From positions 1 to 64,000 of the forward strand of contig NZ_WWCU01000018.1 in assembly GCF_009857595.1 (NCBI RefSeq): 64,000 bases of DNA, read 5' to 3'. This document shows positions 1-8,496 of this stretch, in pieces. The notes beneath the pieces are model-generated. The model made no database searches, had not been told where the DNA came from, and saw nothing but the letters and a program-made list of their open reading frames with translations. The position numbers were made by a program, and so were the translations under genes. Every line of letters begins with the position of its first letter. Position 1 is the stretch's first letter. Source of the DNA: Pseudoduganella aquatica (GTDB lineage: Bacteria; Pseudomonadota; Gammaproteobacteria; Burkholderiales; Burkholderiaceae_D).

Positions 1-107
1 AGCCGGCCAAGCTGGTGATCGGCGCCATGATGCGCAAGCTCGTCCACGTTGCTTTCGGCGTCTTAAAATCTGGCAAACCATTCAATCAGGAGCTTCAAAA
101 CGCTTGA
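1..107 (+). pseudogene. IS110-family transposase, C-terminal fragment at window edge
   Basis: The frame beginning at base 3 encodes 34 residues ending at the TGA at 105-107. It contains the stretch [20 protein letters not shown], which matches the extreme C-terminus of IS110/IS116/IS902 transposases (the end of the Transposase_20 region). The upstream part lies outside the window, so it cannot be judged whether the element is intact. IS110 elements usually lack terminal inverted repeats, and none is visible after the stop codon. The family call rests on a short but characteristic motif. This is the only insertion-sequence trace found in the window. Confidence 0.7.
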
Positions 108-153
108 CCGGCATAACAGTATCTACGGTGCAAAGACTCCGTATCCATCGTAG

Positions 154-185
154 GGCGGGTTAGGCGCAGCGCGCCGTAACCCGCC
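154..185. repeat. REP-like palindrome, copy A
   Basis: The outer arms are GGCGGGTTA and TAACCCGCC, and the inner stem is GGCGC/GCGCC around a 3-base loop. It lies between the IS110 fragment (ends 107) and the DUF5610 gene (ends 196), which converge. Three more copies with identical outer arms are at 2289, 13166 and 30457. Confidence 0.8.
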
Positions 186-195
186 AAGCGCCGCC

Positions 196-741
196 TCAGG
201 CCGGCGCGCGCTTGCTGTCGGCAAACTGCTGCAGCCCCTGCTGCACCAGCTCATAGGTCTTGTCGATATTGCTGGCCACGTCGCCGTTGAGCACCTGCAG
301 GCCGTCGAGTATCCCGCGCGCCTCCTTGAAGCCGCGCTCTATACCGCCGCCTATGGTGTCCATGAACTTCTGCAGCACGGCCTCGTCGTCCAGCCCCTTG
401 TTCTGTTCCTTGAACGCATCGAAAAACGCCGTGCTGAGCGACACGATGCGCCCCGCCGTCCCTTCCGGCGAATTATCCTGCCCGGCAGCGTTCTGGATCG
501 CATCCGGACCGAAATCCGGCGCCAGCGCCTCGTTAATGCCGGTCAGCGCCGATTTGTAGAGCAGCGCCAGCGGCTCGTTGCCCGAGCCTATCGCCACCGA
601 AATCGAGGCCTGCACGATGGACGCGTTCAGCTGCTGCCTGGCCTGCACGCGCGGCGGCGGCGCCGTATCGGCGGCGGCGCCGGCCTTGGCCAGCGGCTCG
701 GCCGTCGCGCCCCCGGACTTCAATGTAGCGGGATTTACCAT
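196..741 (-). CDS. DUF5610 domain-containing protein
   Basis: A protein of 181 residues with no signal peptide or membrane segment. Residues from about 35 to the end form a helical domain with the features LNASIVQASISVAIGSGNEP, QNAAGQDNSPEGTAGRIVSL and GLQVLNGDVASNIDKTYELV, which I recognise as DUF5610, a family of unknown function. The ATG at 741 is chosen because AGGAGAG sits 7 bases upstream; an in-frame alternative at 765 would add eight residues and lacks such a site. The N-terminal 35 residues are Ala/Pro-rich and probably disordered. It is divergent from sbcB across 91 bases. No role is assigned. Confidence 0.75.
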   Translation of the reverse strand: MVNPATLKSGGATAEPLAKAGAAADTAPPPRVQARQQLNASIVQASISVAIGSGNEPLALLYKSALTGINEALAPDFGPDAIQNAAGQDNSPEGTAGRIVSLSTAFFDAFKEQNKGLDDEAVLQKFMDTIGGGIERGFKEARGILDGLQVLNGDVASNIDKTYELVQQGLQQFADSKRAPA

Positions 742-832
742 AATCGCTCTCCTAGTTTGCGCCATTCCCCTTTATCATATCGGCCAGAAAGCGGCGAACT
801 GTAGCCGCATCCCCAACAAATAAACCGAATCC

Positions 833-2281
833 ATGAGCCAGCAAACTTTCCTTTGGCACGACTATGAAACCTTCGGCGCGCAGCCGCGCCGCGACCGGCC
901 AGCCCAGTTTGCCGCCATCCGCACCGACGCGGACCTCAACGAGATAGGCGAGCCTATCATGCTGTACTGCCAGCCGGCGCCCGACTTCCTGCCCGACCCG
1001 CAGTCCTGCCTGATCACCGGCATTACGCCGCAGCAATGCCTGGAATGGGGCGTGCCCGAGCACAAGTTCGCCGCCACCATCGAGCAGGCGTTCTCCCAGC
1101 CGGGCACCATAGGCGTGGGCTACAACACCATCCGCTTCGATGACGAAGTGACACGCTTCCTGTTCTGGCGCAACCTGTACGACCCGTATGCGCGCGAGTG
1201 GCAGAACCAGTGCGGCCGCTGGGACCTGCTGGACGTGGTGCGCATGACGTATGCGCTGCGCCCGGAAGGCATAGAATGGCCGCTGCGCGAGGACGGCAAG
1301 CCCAGCTTCCGCCTGGAGCACCTGGCCGCCGCCAACGGCCTGCTGCACGAGTCCGCGCACGACGCGCTGTCCGACGTGCGCGCCACCATAGGCCTGGCGC
1401 GCCTGATCAAGCAGAAGCAGCCCAAGCTGTGGGACTTCTGCTTTGCGCTGCACAAGAAAGACCGCGTGGCCGACGAGATCGGCATGCATTTGCTGCCCCA
1501 TCTGCGCCAGCCTTTCCTGCACGTGTCCGGCATGTTCCCTGCCGAGCGCGGCTGCATCGGCCTGGTGTGGCCGCTGGGCACGCATCCGACCAACAAGAAC
1601 GAGATCATTGTCTGGGACTGCGCCTACGATCCAAGCGAGCTGTACGGCCTGGACGCGGACACGGTGCGCATGCGCATGTTTACGCGCAGCAGCGAGCTGC
1701 CGGAAGGCGTGACGCGCTTGCCGATCAAGAGCGTGCATCTGAACAAGTCGCCCATGCTGGTGTCCAACCTCAAGACCCTGTCGCCGGCGATGGCGGCGCG
1801 CTGGGGCATAGACGTTGAGCAGGCCAAGCGCCACGCGCAGACTGCGGCGGCCGGGCCGGACCTCGGCGCGCTGTGGGCGCAGGTCTACCACCGTCCCGGC
1901 GCGGCCGAGCAGACGGATGTGGATGAGGACTTGTATGGCGGTTTTGTCGGCAAGGAAGACCGCCGCCTGCTCGACGCCATGCGCAAGGAATCGCCGGCCA
2001 AGCTGGCCTTGATGACGCCGCCCTTCGACGACCCACGCCTGGGCGAACTGGTGTTCCGCTACCGCGCGCGCAACTTCCCGCAGACCTTGAGCGAGCAGGA
2101 AGCCGAGCACTGGGAAGCGCACCGCGCCGCGCGCCTGTTCGACGGCGCGGCGGGGGCAAGGACGGTGGAGCAGCTGTTTGGCGAAATCGACCAGCTGTCC
2201 GAGACGGCCGACGAGCGCGGCGAGGAGATTCTCGGCGCGCTTTACGACTATGCGGAGATGGTGGCCCCGCAGCGTTATTGA
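833..2281 (+). CDS. sbcB: Exodeoxyribonuclease I
   Basis: A 482-residue 3'-to-5' single-strand DNA exonuclease, used in mismatch repair and in trimming recombination intermediates; the E. coli protein has 475 residues. The DnaQ-like DEDDh exonuclease domain fills roughly the first 195 residues. Asp10 and Glu12 lie in HDYETFG, the ExoII motif is GYNTIRFDDE, and His176/Asp181 lie in HDALSDVRAT. The remaining half corresponds to the SH3-like and helical regions that build the DNA channel of ExoI. The start ATG has no strong ribosome site, but the N-terminal motif fixes it closely. It is transcribed alone and ends against a palindromic repeat facing pyrF. Confidence 0.97.
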   Translation: MSQQTFLWHDYETFGAQPRRDRPAQFAAIRTDADLNEIGEPIMLYCQPAPDFLPDPQSCLITGITPQQCLEWGVPEHKFAATIEQAFSQPGTIGVGYNTIRFDDEVTRFLFWRNLYDPYAREWQNQCGRWDLLDVVRMTYALRPEGIEWPLREDGKPSFRLEHLAAANGLLHESAHDALSDVRATIGLARLIKQKQPKLWDFCFALHKKDRVADEIGMHLLPHLRQPFLHVSGMFPAERGCIGLVWPLGTHPTNKNEIIVWDCAYDPSELYGLDADTVRMRMFTRSSELPEGVTRLPIKSVHLNKSPMLVSNLKTLSPAMAARWGIDVEQAKRHAQTAAAGPDLGALWAQVYHRPGAAEQTDVDEDLYGGFVGKEDRRLLDAMRKESPAKLALMTPPFDDPRLGELVFRYRARNFPQTLSEQEAEHWEAHRAARLFDGAAGARTVEQLFGEIDQLSETADERGEEILGALYDYAEMVAPQRY

Positions 2282-2288
2282 CGGAGCT

Positions 2289-2320
2289 GGCGGGTTAGGC
2301 GCATCGCGCCGTAACCCGCC
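2289..2320. repeat. REP-like palindrome, copy B
   Basis: It has the same outer arms as copy A (GGCGGGTTA/TAACCCGCC) and the same inner stem GGCGC/GCGCC, with loop ATC instead of AGC. It fills the gap between the convergent genes sbcB (ends 2281) and pyrF (ends 2326), and may act as a two-way transcription barrier. Confidence 0.8.
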
Positions 2321-2325
2321 AATGC

Positions 2326-3150
2326 TCAGCCTGCGCGGTGCGCGTTGATCGCGTCGCGCGTTTCCAGCGCCACGCGGCGCGCGGCCATGGCGAAGTCTTC
2401 GCCCGGCTGCTGCGCCGCATACAGAATGGCGCGCGAGGAATTGATCATCATGCCCGCGCCATTGGCGGTGCGGCCCGACTTCACGGTCGCTTCCACATCC
2501 CCGCCCTGCGCGCCGACACCCGGCACCAGCAGCGGCATGTCGCCGATAATCGCGCGCACCTGCGCCAGTTCTTCAGGGAAGGTGGCGCCGACCACCAGCG
2601 CGCACTGGCCATTGCTGTTCCACTTTTCCGCCACCAGGCGCGCCACGTGCTGGTACAGCGGCTTGCCGTCCACGTTCAGGAACTGCAGGTCCGAACCGCC
2701 GGCGTTCGACGTGCGGCACAGGATGATGACGCCGCGGTCGGCCCATTCCATATACGGCTCCACCGAATCCGAACCCATGTAGGGGTTCACGGTGACGGCG
2801 TCCGCGCCGTAGCGGTCATACGCTTCGCGCGCGTACTGGCGCGCGGTGGCGCCGATGTCGCCGCGCTTGGCGTCCAGTATCAGCGGAATGTGCGGGTAGT
2901 TCTCGCGCGCATAGGCGCAGATGTCTTCCAGCTGGCGCTCGGCGCTGAGGGCGGCGAAATAGGCGATCTGCGGCTTGAAGGAGCAGGCCAGGTCGGCCGT
3001 CGCGTCGATGATCTCTTTGCAGAAGTTGAAAATGCCGTTCGGGTCTTGCTGGAACTGGGGCGGCAGCTTGGCCATATCCGGGTCCAGGCCGACGCACAGC
3101 AGGGAGTCGTTGGCCGTCCATGCGGCATTCAGCTTGTTAATAAAATTCAC
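2326..3150 (-). CDS. pyrF: Orotidine 5'-phosphate decarboxylase
   Basis: Catalyses the last step of de novo UMP synthesis, orotidine monophosphate to UMP. The 274-residue length fits the longer bacterial subfamily. The catalytic cluster DAKRGD lies at residues 93-98, with Lys95 as the key base, and GLDPD lies near the N-terminus. I prefer the GTG at 3150, which gives the usual N-terminus NFINKL and has the purine-rich GAGAGGGG upstream; in-frame ATGs at 3165 and 3183 would add residues not typical of the family. The gene stands alone, divergent from the SDR gene. Two uridine kinase genes of the salvage branch lie 30 kb away. Confidence 0.95.
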   Translation of the reverse strand: MNFINKLNAAWTANDSLLCVGLDPDMAKLPPQFQQDPNGIFNFCKEIIDATADLACSFKPQIAYFAALSAERQLEDICAYARENYPHIPLILDAKRGDIGATARQYAREAYDRYGADAVTVNPYMGSDSVEPYMEWADRGVIILCRTSNAGGSDLQFLNVDGKPLYQHVARLVAEKWNSNGQCALVVGATFPEELAQVRAIIGDMPLLVPGVGAQGGDVEATVKSGRTANGAGMMINSSRAILYAAQQPGEDFAMAARRVALETRDAINAHRAG

Positions 3151-3244
3151 GGCCACCCCTCTCATAAAATGCAAACCCACCATTATAACGCCGGCGTGGG
3201 TGAAGTAAAATTCGCTCCATAGCCATCAACCCCTGGATAACAAT

Positions 3245-4009
3245 ATGAAACTCTCGCAAAAAGTAGCCATCGTCACCGGCGCAACCCAGGGCATCGGTCT
3301 CGCCTGCGCGCAGCGCCTGATCGCCGAAGGCGCCAAGGTCATGCTGGTGGACATCAAGCCGGAAGGCGCGCAAGCGGCTGAAACGCTGGGCGACCAGGCC
3401 CGCTTCTGCACCGCCGATGTGAGCCAGAAAGCCGACGTGGACGCCCTCGTCGCGGAAACCCTGGCGGCGTTCGGCCGCATCGATATCCTGATCAACAATG
3501 CCGGCGTGACCCACAAGGCCGATTTCCTCGACATTACCGAGGACGATTTCGACCGCGTCATGCGCATCAACCTGAAATCCATGTTCCTGTGCAGCCAGGC
3601 CGTGGCGCGCGAGATGGTCAAGCAGAAGAGCGGCTGCATCATCAATATGTCCAGCGTCAATTCCGAACTGGCGATACCGGACCAGGTGCCTTACGTGGTG
3701 TCCAAGGGCGGCATCAACCAGCTGACCAAGGTGATGGCGCTGAACCTGGCCCAGCACGGCATCCGCGTGAACGGCATCGGCCCCGGCACCATCCTGACCG
3801 AACTGGCCAAGAAAGCCGTGCTGGGCAGCCCGGAGGCGCGCCACACCATCCTGTCGCGCACGCCGATCGGCCGCTGCGGCGAGCCGGAGGAAGTGGCGTC
3901 CATCGCCGCCTTCCTGGCCAGCGACGACGCCTCCTACATGACGGGCCAGACCCTGTTCGTGGACGGCGGCCGCATGGCGCTGAACTACACGGTGCCGGTC
4001 AAGGATTGA
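3245..4009 (+). CDS. Short-chain dehydrogenase/reductase (SDR) family protein
   Basis: A 254-residue cytosolic NAD(P)-dependent oxidoreductase of the classical SDR type. The nucleotide-binding TGATQGIG lies at residues 11-18, NNAG at 84-87, the catalytic Ser near 137, Tyr150 and Lys154 in YVVSK, and the usual C-terminal turn GQTLFVDGGR. An aspartate at the end of the second strand (MLVDIK) favours NAD over NADP. Members with this architecture act on sugars or polyols, but the substrate cannot be read from the sequence. The gene is transcribed alone and followed at 4119 by a strong terminator. Confidence 0.9.
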   Translation: MKLSQKVAIVTGATQGIGLACAQRLIAEGAKVMLVDIKPEGAQAAETLGDQARFCTADVSQKADVDALVAETLAAFGRIDILINNAGVTHKADFLDITEDDFDRVMRINLKSMFLCSQAVAREMVKQKSGCIINMSSVNSELAIPDQVPYVVSKGGINQLTKVMALNLAQHGIRVNGIGPGTILTELAKKAVLGSPEARHTILSRTPIGRCGEPEEVASIAAFLASDDASYMTGQTLFVDGGRMALNYTVPVKD

Positions 4010-4118
4010 GTTATATTGAAAAATTATGACTGATATGAAAAATGAAAATTAGACATATATGCTGTAGCGCAGCATAATTACACCTGTCTCCACTATTCTC
4101 CTCCAAGATAATAGTTTG

Positions 4119-4148
4119 AAGCCCGCTTTAACCAGCGGGCTTTTTTTT
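4119..4148 (+). terminator. Rho-independent terminator after the SDR gene
   Basis: Stem GCCCGC/GCGGGC with loop TTTAACCA, flanked by AA and eight T. A further hairpin (TATGCTG/CAGCATA) lies at 4058-4076, so the SDR transcript may carry two stems before it ends. Confidence 0.85.
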
Positions 4149-4157
4149 GCCCGTCTC

Positions 4158-4345
4158 TTGAGATTTGTCATGACGGCGTCATATGGGGTAGGTAAAGTTG
4201 CTTCATCTGCTGCACATGCAACCGATATGCGTGGCAAGCAGTAAGGTGCGCCTCGAGCGCACCACCCGAATTCTGTACGTGCGATCTCTGCTCTCTTGAC
4301 CCGAATGGGTTTTTCCAGCCCGCTTTAACCAGCGGGTATTTTTTT
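4158..4345 (+). ncRNA. Possible small RNA ending in a second copy of the terminator
   Basis: The gene-free stretch 4010-4367 holds two nearly identical terminators on the same strand, at 4119-4148 and 4318-4345. The second cannot serve the SDR gene if the first works. A weak promoter-like pair (TTGAGA at 4158, TATGGG about 18 bases later) overlaps a 13-base palindrome, ATGACGGCGTCAT at 4170-4182. No convincing open frame lies between. The existence of a transcript is inference only. Confidence 0.3.
4318..4345 (+). terminator. Second copy of the GCCCGC terminator
   Basis: Shares the 19-base core GCCCGCTTTAACCAGCGGG with the terminator at 4119 and is followed by a run of T. It lies only 22 bases before the VanZ-like start codon, so it would end a transcript coming from the left before that gene. 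Confidence 0.7.
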
Positions 4346-4367
4346 GCCCGCGTGCTATCCTTGCGCT

Positions 4368-4763
4368 ATGCGTTCCCTACTTCAGCAAGTCGTCCTGACG
4401 TCCTCCCACGCCCAGCTGCGCTACCGCGCGGCGCTGGCCCTTTACCTGATGATACTGGTGCTCGGTTCGATTCCCGGCGCCCGTAGCGACATCGGCACGG
4501 TCGCGTCCGGCCTGGTGCTGCACTCCTGCGCCTACGCCGGGCTGACCTTTTTGCTATTTACCGGCAGCACGGGCAGCGCCGCTTTGCGGGCCGTCAAGTC
4601 GGTAGCCACCATCATGGCCATGGGCGCTCTCGATGAGCTGGTGCAGAGCTTCCTGCCCTACCGCCATGGCGCCATATCGGACTGGGCGGTGGACACAGCC
4701 TCCGCCATCATCACGGCCAGCGTGCTGTGGCTGCTGTGGAGCCGCCGCCCGGCCGCTGCCTAA
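4368..4763 (+). CDS. VanZ-like family membrane protein
   Basis: A 131-residue inner-membrane protein with about four predicted transmembrane segments: near residues 22-40, 48-66, 76-90 and 110-127. The conserved VanZ-like signature is DELVQSFLPYRHGAISDW, followed by DTASAIITA. In enterococci VanZ contributes to teicoplanin resistance; in proteobacteria the family has no established role. The start at 4368 is the ATG nearest the conserved region; no good ribosome site is seen. The last four bases overlap the convergent gene at 4760. Confidence 0.85.
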   Translation: MRSLLQQVVLTSSHAQLRYRAALALYLMILVLGSIPGARSDIGTVASGLVLHSCAYAGLTFLLFTGSTGSAALRAVKSVATIMAMGALDELVQSFLPYRHGAISDWAVDTASAIITASVLWLLWSRRPAAA

Positions 4764-5065
4764 GAGGTCTCGTCTTTTCCTTCCGGATACTGCTGGCCGA
4801 ATTCCAGCTCCCGCTGCCGGCTTTTCACATCCATGCCGATCTTGCGCAGGATGGCCCGCGTCTGCCGCTTGCGGCTGGCGCAGGCCAGGCTGCCGCTGGC
4901 TTTTTCCGCGTCCATCCGCATTTCCAGCAACTGCTCGGCTTTCGCCAGGCGCACCAGTCCATGCAATGCTTGCGCCAATACATAGCTTTGGCGCTTGTCT
5001 GAGTGCAGCCCGCAGGTAGCCGCCGTCAAATCTTCGATTACCTTGTCCGTCCTGCGTTTGAACAT
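4760..5065 (-). CDS. Small hypothetical protein, helical and basic
   Basis: A 101-residue cytosolic protein I do not recognise. It is predicted to be mostly helical, with the pattern KRRTDKVIEDLTAATCGLHS and a basic segment SRKRQTRAILRKIG. The ATG at 5065 is favoured because AGGGA lies at a proper distance; the ATG at 5071 sits directly on that site. The reading frame is not the shadow of another gene, and the base composition matches its neighbours. It converges on the VanZ-like gene with a 4-base overlap. Confidence 0.6.
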   Translation of the reverse strand: MFKRRTDKVIEDLTAATCGLHSDKRQSYVLAQALHGLVRLAKAEQLLEMRMDAEKASGSLACASRKRQTRAILRKIGMDVKSRQRELEFGQQYPEGKDETS

Positions 5066-5217
5066 AGCCATTCCCTATGAGTTTCTGACACGCAATTATG
5101 GCCATGTATTTCGGGTAATCGTTTGATGCGCATCAAGGAGTGGCGTTTGAGGAGGAACGACTGCTGCCGGCCGCGATCCAAGCTATTCGAGCGGACGCTC
5201 GTATAACGGAGACCATC

Positions 5218-5667
5218 ATGAACATAAAACATACTTTACTGGCTTGCGCGCTGATGGCGCTGGCAGGCTGCGCTTCGGACAGCCAGTGGCAGGGGAACGG
5301 GGGTACCAGTAGCACCAGCAACACCGGCAGCCAGGCCACGAGCAGTACCAGCAGTACTAGCAGCATGGCCGGCACTGCCGGGGCCAGCACCAGTCCAGGC
5401 ATGCAAAGCACCGGCAGCGGCAGCGGCGTGGTGCAGTCTATCGACCAGATAACGCGGCAGGACGCCATGGCTATGGGCATGTCGATGGGCATGGCCAGCG
5501 GCGCCGCAGCGGCCGGCGGTACCATGGGTTCGCCCATGGACAAGGTCTACCGCATCACTGTGCGCATGGACGACGGCACCACGCAAACCGTGATGGCGGA
5601 AAGCATGCCGAGCTACAAAAACGGCGACCGCGTGCGCTACGCCAACGGTGTCGTCACGCGCGAATAG
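5218..5667 (+). CDS. Small outer-membrane lipoprotein candidate
   Basis: A 149-residue protein beginning MNIKHTLLACALMALAGC, with lipobox LAGC and acylated Cys18. The residue after Cys is Ala, so sorting to the outer membrane is expected. It is followed by a Ser/Thr/Gly-rich linker (residues 20-75) and then a region with a glycine/alanine-rich hydrophobic stretch, MGMASGAAAAGGTMG. The last 45 residues (YRITVRMDDGTTQTVMAESM, then GDRVRYANGVV) resemble the small beta domain at the end of SlyB/PcpSP-like lipoproteins with a glycine-zipper segment. The ATG at 5218 follows ACGGAGACC. Function unknown. Confidence 0.8.
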   Translation: MNIKHTLLACALMALAGCASDSQWQGNGGTSSTSNTGSQATSSTSSTSSMAGTAGASTSPGMQSTGSGSGVVQSIDQITRQDAMAMGMSMGMASGAAAAGGTMGSPMDKVYRITVRMDDGTTQTVMAESMPSYKNGDRVRYANGVVTRE

Positions 5668-5681
5668 CCCGTAGGGCCGGC

Positions 5682-6632
5682 CTAGTAAATCTGCTCGACC
5701 TGGTAGCCGCGCTGGCGCAGCAGCTCGGGCACGCCCTGCTCGCCCAGCAAATGCAGCAGGCCGACGCCAACGAAGGCAGTCCGGTCCGCCTTCATGATGT
5801 TTTCGATCGAGGCAGCCATCTCGGGATTGCGCTTGCCCAGCAGGGTGCGTTCCATAAAGGCGGCGGACACGCTGCCGCCGCTCACCATCGATTGCCAGGC
5901 CGCGTTGATGCCTGGCGCATCCGCGCGGCTCCAGGCGTCGATCAGGCTGGAGGTCTTTTTCAGCGCCGCGCCGCTGGCCAGCTCGGCCAGGTTTTCACGC
6001 AGATAGGTTTCCTGCTGCGCGTCGTCCATGCTGGCAAACAGGCCCAGTTGATAATCCGCGCTCTCCAGCTCGCGCAGCGGCTTGCTTTGCTGCGCGGCGG
6101 CTTTCAGCAGGAACTGCTCCACGCCCTGGCTGCGCACATAGCCGTTGCGCTCGATTTCCGCGCCGACCAGCAAATTGGCCAGCAGCCACGGCCGGTACTG
6201 CTCCAGCTTGTCCAGCGACATGCCGGCGCGGCTCAGCGCCTGCTCCAGCAGCGCCAGCGTCTCACCCGACAGGTGCTTGCGGATACTGTCGCCCCTGGGA
6301 TAGCTGCCGTGGGCCGCCAGCGCCTGCTGGAATGGCTCGCTGGCGCGCACGTCCAGTTCCAGCACCAGCGCATTGGAATCGGCCAGCGCGCGCGTCACCT
6401 GCGGCTCCAGCGGGAAGAAGGTCTGCTTGCCCGCGTGCACGGTGCCGAACAGATAGCTGGTACGGCCATCGTGCTGCACCTTGAACAGGGCGCCACGGCG
6501 CGGCGCATCCTCGACGGACGCGGCAATGGCGCCCACCGCCGGCGAGTGTGTGCTCATGTCCAGGGTGGCGCTCAGCGCAGGCTGGCAAACCGCCAACAGC
6601 AATGCACAAACTGACAATAATTTACGTCGCAT
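5682..6632 (-). CDS. TraB/GumN family protein
   Basis: A 316-residue exported protein with an N-terminal signal peptide (about 22 residues, ending ALSA). TraB/GumN features are the motif SYLFGTVHAGKQTFFPL near residue 60, the paired helices of the middle region, and the C-terminal block AFVGVGLLHLLGEQGVPELL. Some TraB-like proteins are metal-dependent peptidases that cleave peptide pheromones; GumN lies in xanthan clusters, but its activity is not settled. AGGGGACTTCGC precedes the ATG. It converges on the lipoprotein gene with a 14-base gap. Confidence 0.85.
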   Translation of the reverse strand: MRRKLLSVCALLLAVCQPALSATLDMSTHSPAVGAIAASVEDAPRRGALFKVQHDGRTSYLFGTVHAGKQTFFPLEPQVTRALADSNALVLELDVRASEPFQQALAAHGSYPRGDSIRKHLSGETLALLEQALSRAGMSLDKLEQYRPWLLANLLVGAEIERNGYVRSQGVEQFLLKAAAQQSKPLRELESADYQLGLFASMDDAQQETYLRENLAELASGAALKKTSSLIDAWSRADAPGINAAWQSMVSGGSVSAAFMERTLLGKRNPEMAASIENIMKADRTAFVGVGLLHLLGEQGVPELLRQRGYQVEQIY

Positions 6633-6790
6633 GCGAAGTCCCCTGCCGCTGATCGTTGACGATCCGGCATTGCAAATGATGATGTTGAAAAGATGAGGTT
6701 TCGGTAACGGCCGGCGTGAAAGTAAGCCTTATTGCTGCTGATGGTAAGGCTTATTTTTCCGCAAGGGAATACCTACTGCCACGTAGCCGC

Positions 6791-6827
6791 AAAATAAAAC
6801 GCGGCGCGCCAACAAAGGCGCGCCGCG
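6791..6827 (-). terminator. Terminator after the M20 dipeptidase gene
   Basis: On the minus strand, a 10-base-pair stem GCGGCGCGCC/GGCGCGCCGC with a 6-base loop is followed by GTTTTATTTT. It lies about 40 bases downstream of the dipeptidase stop codon. Confidence 0.85.
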
Positions 6828-6866
6828 TCGATAACAAGGTGATACCAAACTGCGGAGTTTGCGGGT

Positions 6867-8378
6867 TTAACGTGCCAGTTCGACCAGCACAGCGGTGTAC
6901 ATCTGCAGGTTCAGCATCAACTGTTTGGTGGTGATGAACTCGTGCTCGGAATGGCCGGTGTATGGCGTGCCCGGCATGGCGGGACCGAAGGCCACCGCTT
7001 TGGGGAACAGACGCGAGTTGGTGCCGCCGCCTATCGATGTCGGTTTGGCATTCTGGATGCCGGTGTAATGCGAGAACACGTCCAGCAGCACCGGCACTTG
7101 CGGCGCGTCCGCCTGCACCCACGGCTCGCCGATCTGCATGGCGATGCTGGCCTGCTGCACATGCGTGCGCTTCCACTCGTCAAACGCCTGCTGGAACTCG
7201 GCCTGCAGCTGCGCCGTGGCCTTGCCGCGCGGGCGGCGCAGATTGATGTTCAGCTCGATGCCGCCGTCTTTCTGCTTGAGCACGGTTGGCGCCACCGTCA
7301 TCGGCCCCATGAAATCGTCCCGGTAGGCGGCCTTGCCGAAGCGTTCGCCGTAGATGCCGGTGCCGACCAGGTCGTTCAGCATGGTCACCATGCCGGCCGC
7401 GGCCGTGGCCTTCCACGGCTGCACCTTGAGCGCGTCGGCCAGCATGCTGATGGCGTTGACGCCGTCTTCCGGCTTGGACGAGTGCGCGGACAGGCCCAGC
7501 GCGGTAATCTTAAGCTCGCGGCCCTGCCAGGCGTACTGGTAGCGCATGCCCTTCTGCCTGGCGGCCCGCGCGCGGATCTGCTTCTCCAGCGCGGGCGTGG
7601 CGTTGGCGATCACGGCGCTGGCGTCTTCCGGAATCTGGCTGCCGAAGAAGCCGCCCGCGAATTCGCGCAGCAGCGGCCCCTTGCCAGCCGCAGCAGGGAC
7701 AGGCAGCGCAGGCATGGTTACTTTCACCATGCCCCAGCCCTTCTCGGCCGTCACCACCGGATATTCCGCGTCCAGCGTGATGTTCATCTGCGGCGGCACG
7801 TGGTCTTTCAGGAAAGCCTCCAGCGGCGCCCAGTCCGACTCCTCGGCCATGTAGACATACAGTTCCAGGCGCTTCTTGAGCGCCACCTTCTGGTCCTTGA
7901 TCGCCTTCATCGCATACATGGCGGTGGCGATCGGGCCTTTGTCGTCCTCGGCGCCGCGCGCGATCAGGCGGCCCGGCTCGCTGGTGCTGTCCAGCTCGAA
8001 CGGCGACTTGGCCCATTTGGCCGGGTTCACCGGCTGCACGTCGCCGTGCGTGATAATGCCGACCCGGTCCGCGCTCTCGCCGAGGCCGATCACCACCACG
8101 TAGCCGTGATCCTTGTAGTCCAGGCCCAGGCGCGCGGCCTCTTCCTTGAGCAGCTGCTTGAAGCCCAGGTGAGCGGGATTCTTGTCGGCCGTGATGGCCG
8201 GATCGGCGACCGTGTTATAGCTGACCATGGCGGCCAGCGCGGCGGTCATCTGCTGCGGATAAGTGTCCAGCGCGTAGCGGGCGGTGGCCGTGGCGGCGTC
8301 GCTCAAGGAGGCGGCCTGCACGGCCGGTTGGAACGCGGCCTGCACGAGCAGCGCCGTCATGGTAAGTTTCTTCAGCAT
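6867..8378 (-). CDS. M20 family dipeptidase, exported
   Basis: A 503-residue zinc peptidase of the M20 family, PepV/carnosinase-like. An N-terminal signal peptide ends near AVQA (residue 22), placing it in the periplasm. Metal and catalytic motifs occur in the expected order: THGDVQPV (His and Asp ligands), ARGAEDDKGP (bridging Asp), YMAEESDWA (catalytic Glu pair) and GHSEHEF near the C-terminus (His ligand). A lid domain with the LSAHSSKPEDGVNA block sits in the middle. It should cleave short peptides at the N-terminal bond. It is a single-gene unit with its own terminator, divergent from the flavin monooxygenase gene. Confidence 0.92.
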   Translation of the reverse strand: MLKKLTMTALLVQAAFQPAVQAASLSDAATATARYALDTYPQQMTAALAAMVSYNTVADPAITADKNPAHLGFKQLLKEEAARLGLDYKDHGYVVVIGLGESADRVGIITHGDVQPVNPAKWAKSPFELDSTSEPGRLIARGAEDDKGPIATAMYAMKAIKDQKVALKKRLELYVYMAEESDWAPLEAFLKDHVPPQMNITLDAEYPVVTAEKGWGMVKVTMPALPVPAAAGKGPLLREFAGGFFGSQIPEDASAVIANATPALEKQIRARAARQKGMRYQYAWQGRELKITALGLSAHSSKPEDGVNAISMLADALKVQPWKATAAAGMVTMLNDLVGTGIYGERFGKAAYRDDFMGPMTVAPTVLKQKDGGIELNINLRRPRGKATAQLQAEFQQAFDEWKRTHVQQASIAMQIGEPWVQADAPQVPVLLDVFSHYTGIQNAKPTSIGGGTNSRLFPKAVAFGPAMPGTPYTGHSEHEFITTKQLMLNLQMYTAVLVELAR

Positions 8379-8496
8379 TGTGTCCCGTCTTTGATGTTGG
8401 TGTGGATACCTTTAGTGTTTTGCAAGTGTAGCGGAAAGGCCATGCGCGCGTCAGGGCCTTCATTGAAACCCAGCCAGGCGTCGCCATATCCCAGCC

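Noticed and set aside
752..2122. A 456-codon open frame on the minus strand opposite sbcB
   Set aside because: It is the mirror of a well-supported gene; the translation is rich in Arg, Gly, His and Ala with no family features, typical of antisense frames in GC-rich DNA.
4049..4237. A 62-codon minus-strand frame between the SDR and VanZ-like genes
   Set aside because: It reads through the terminator hairpin and has no ribosome site.
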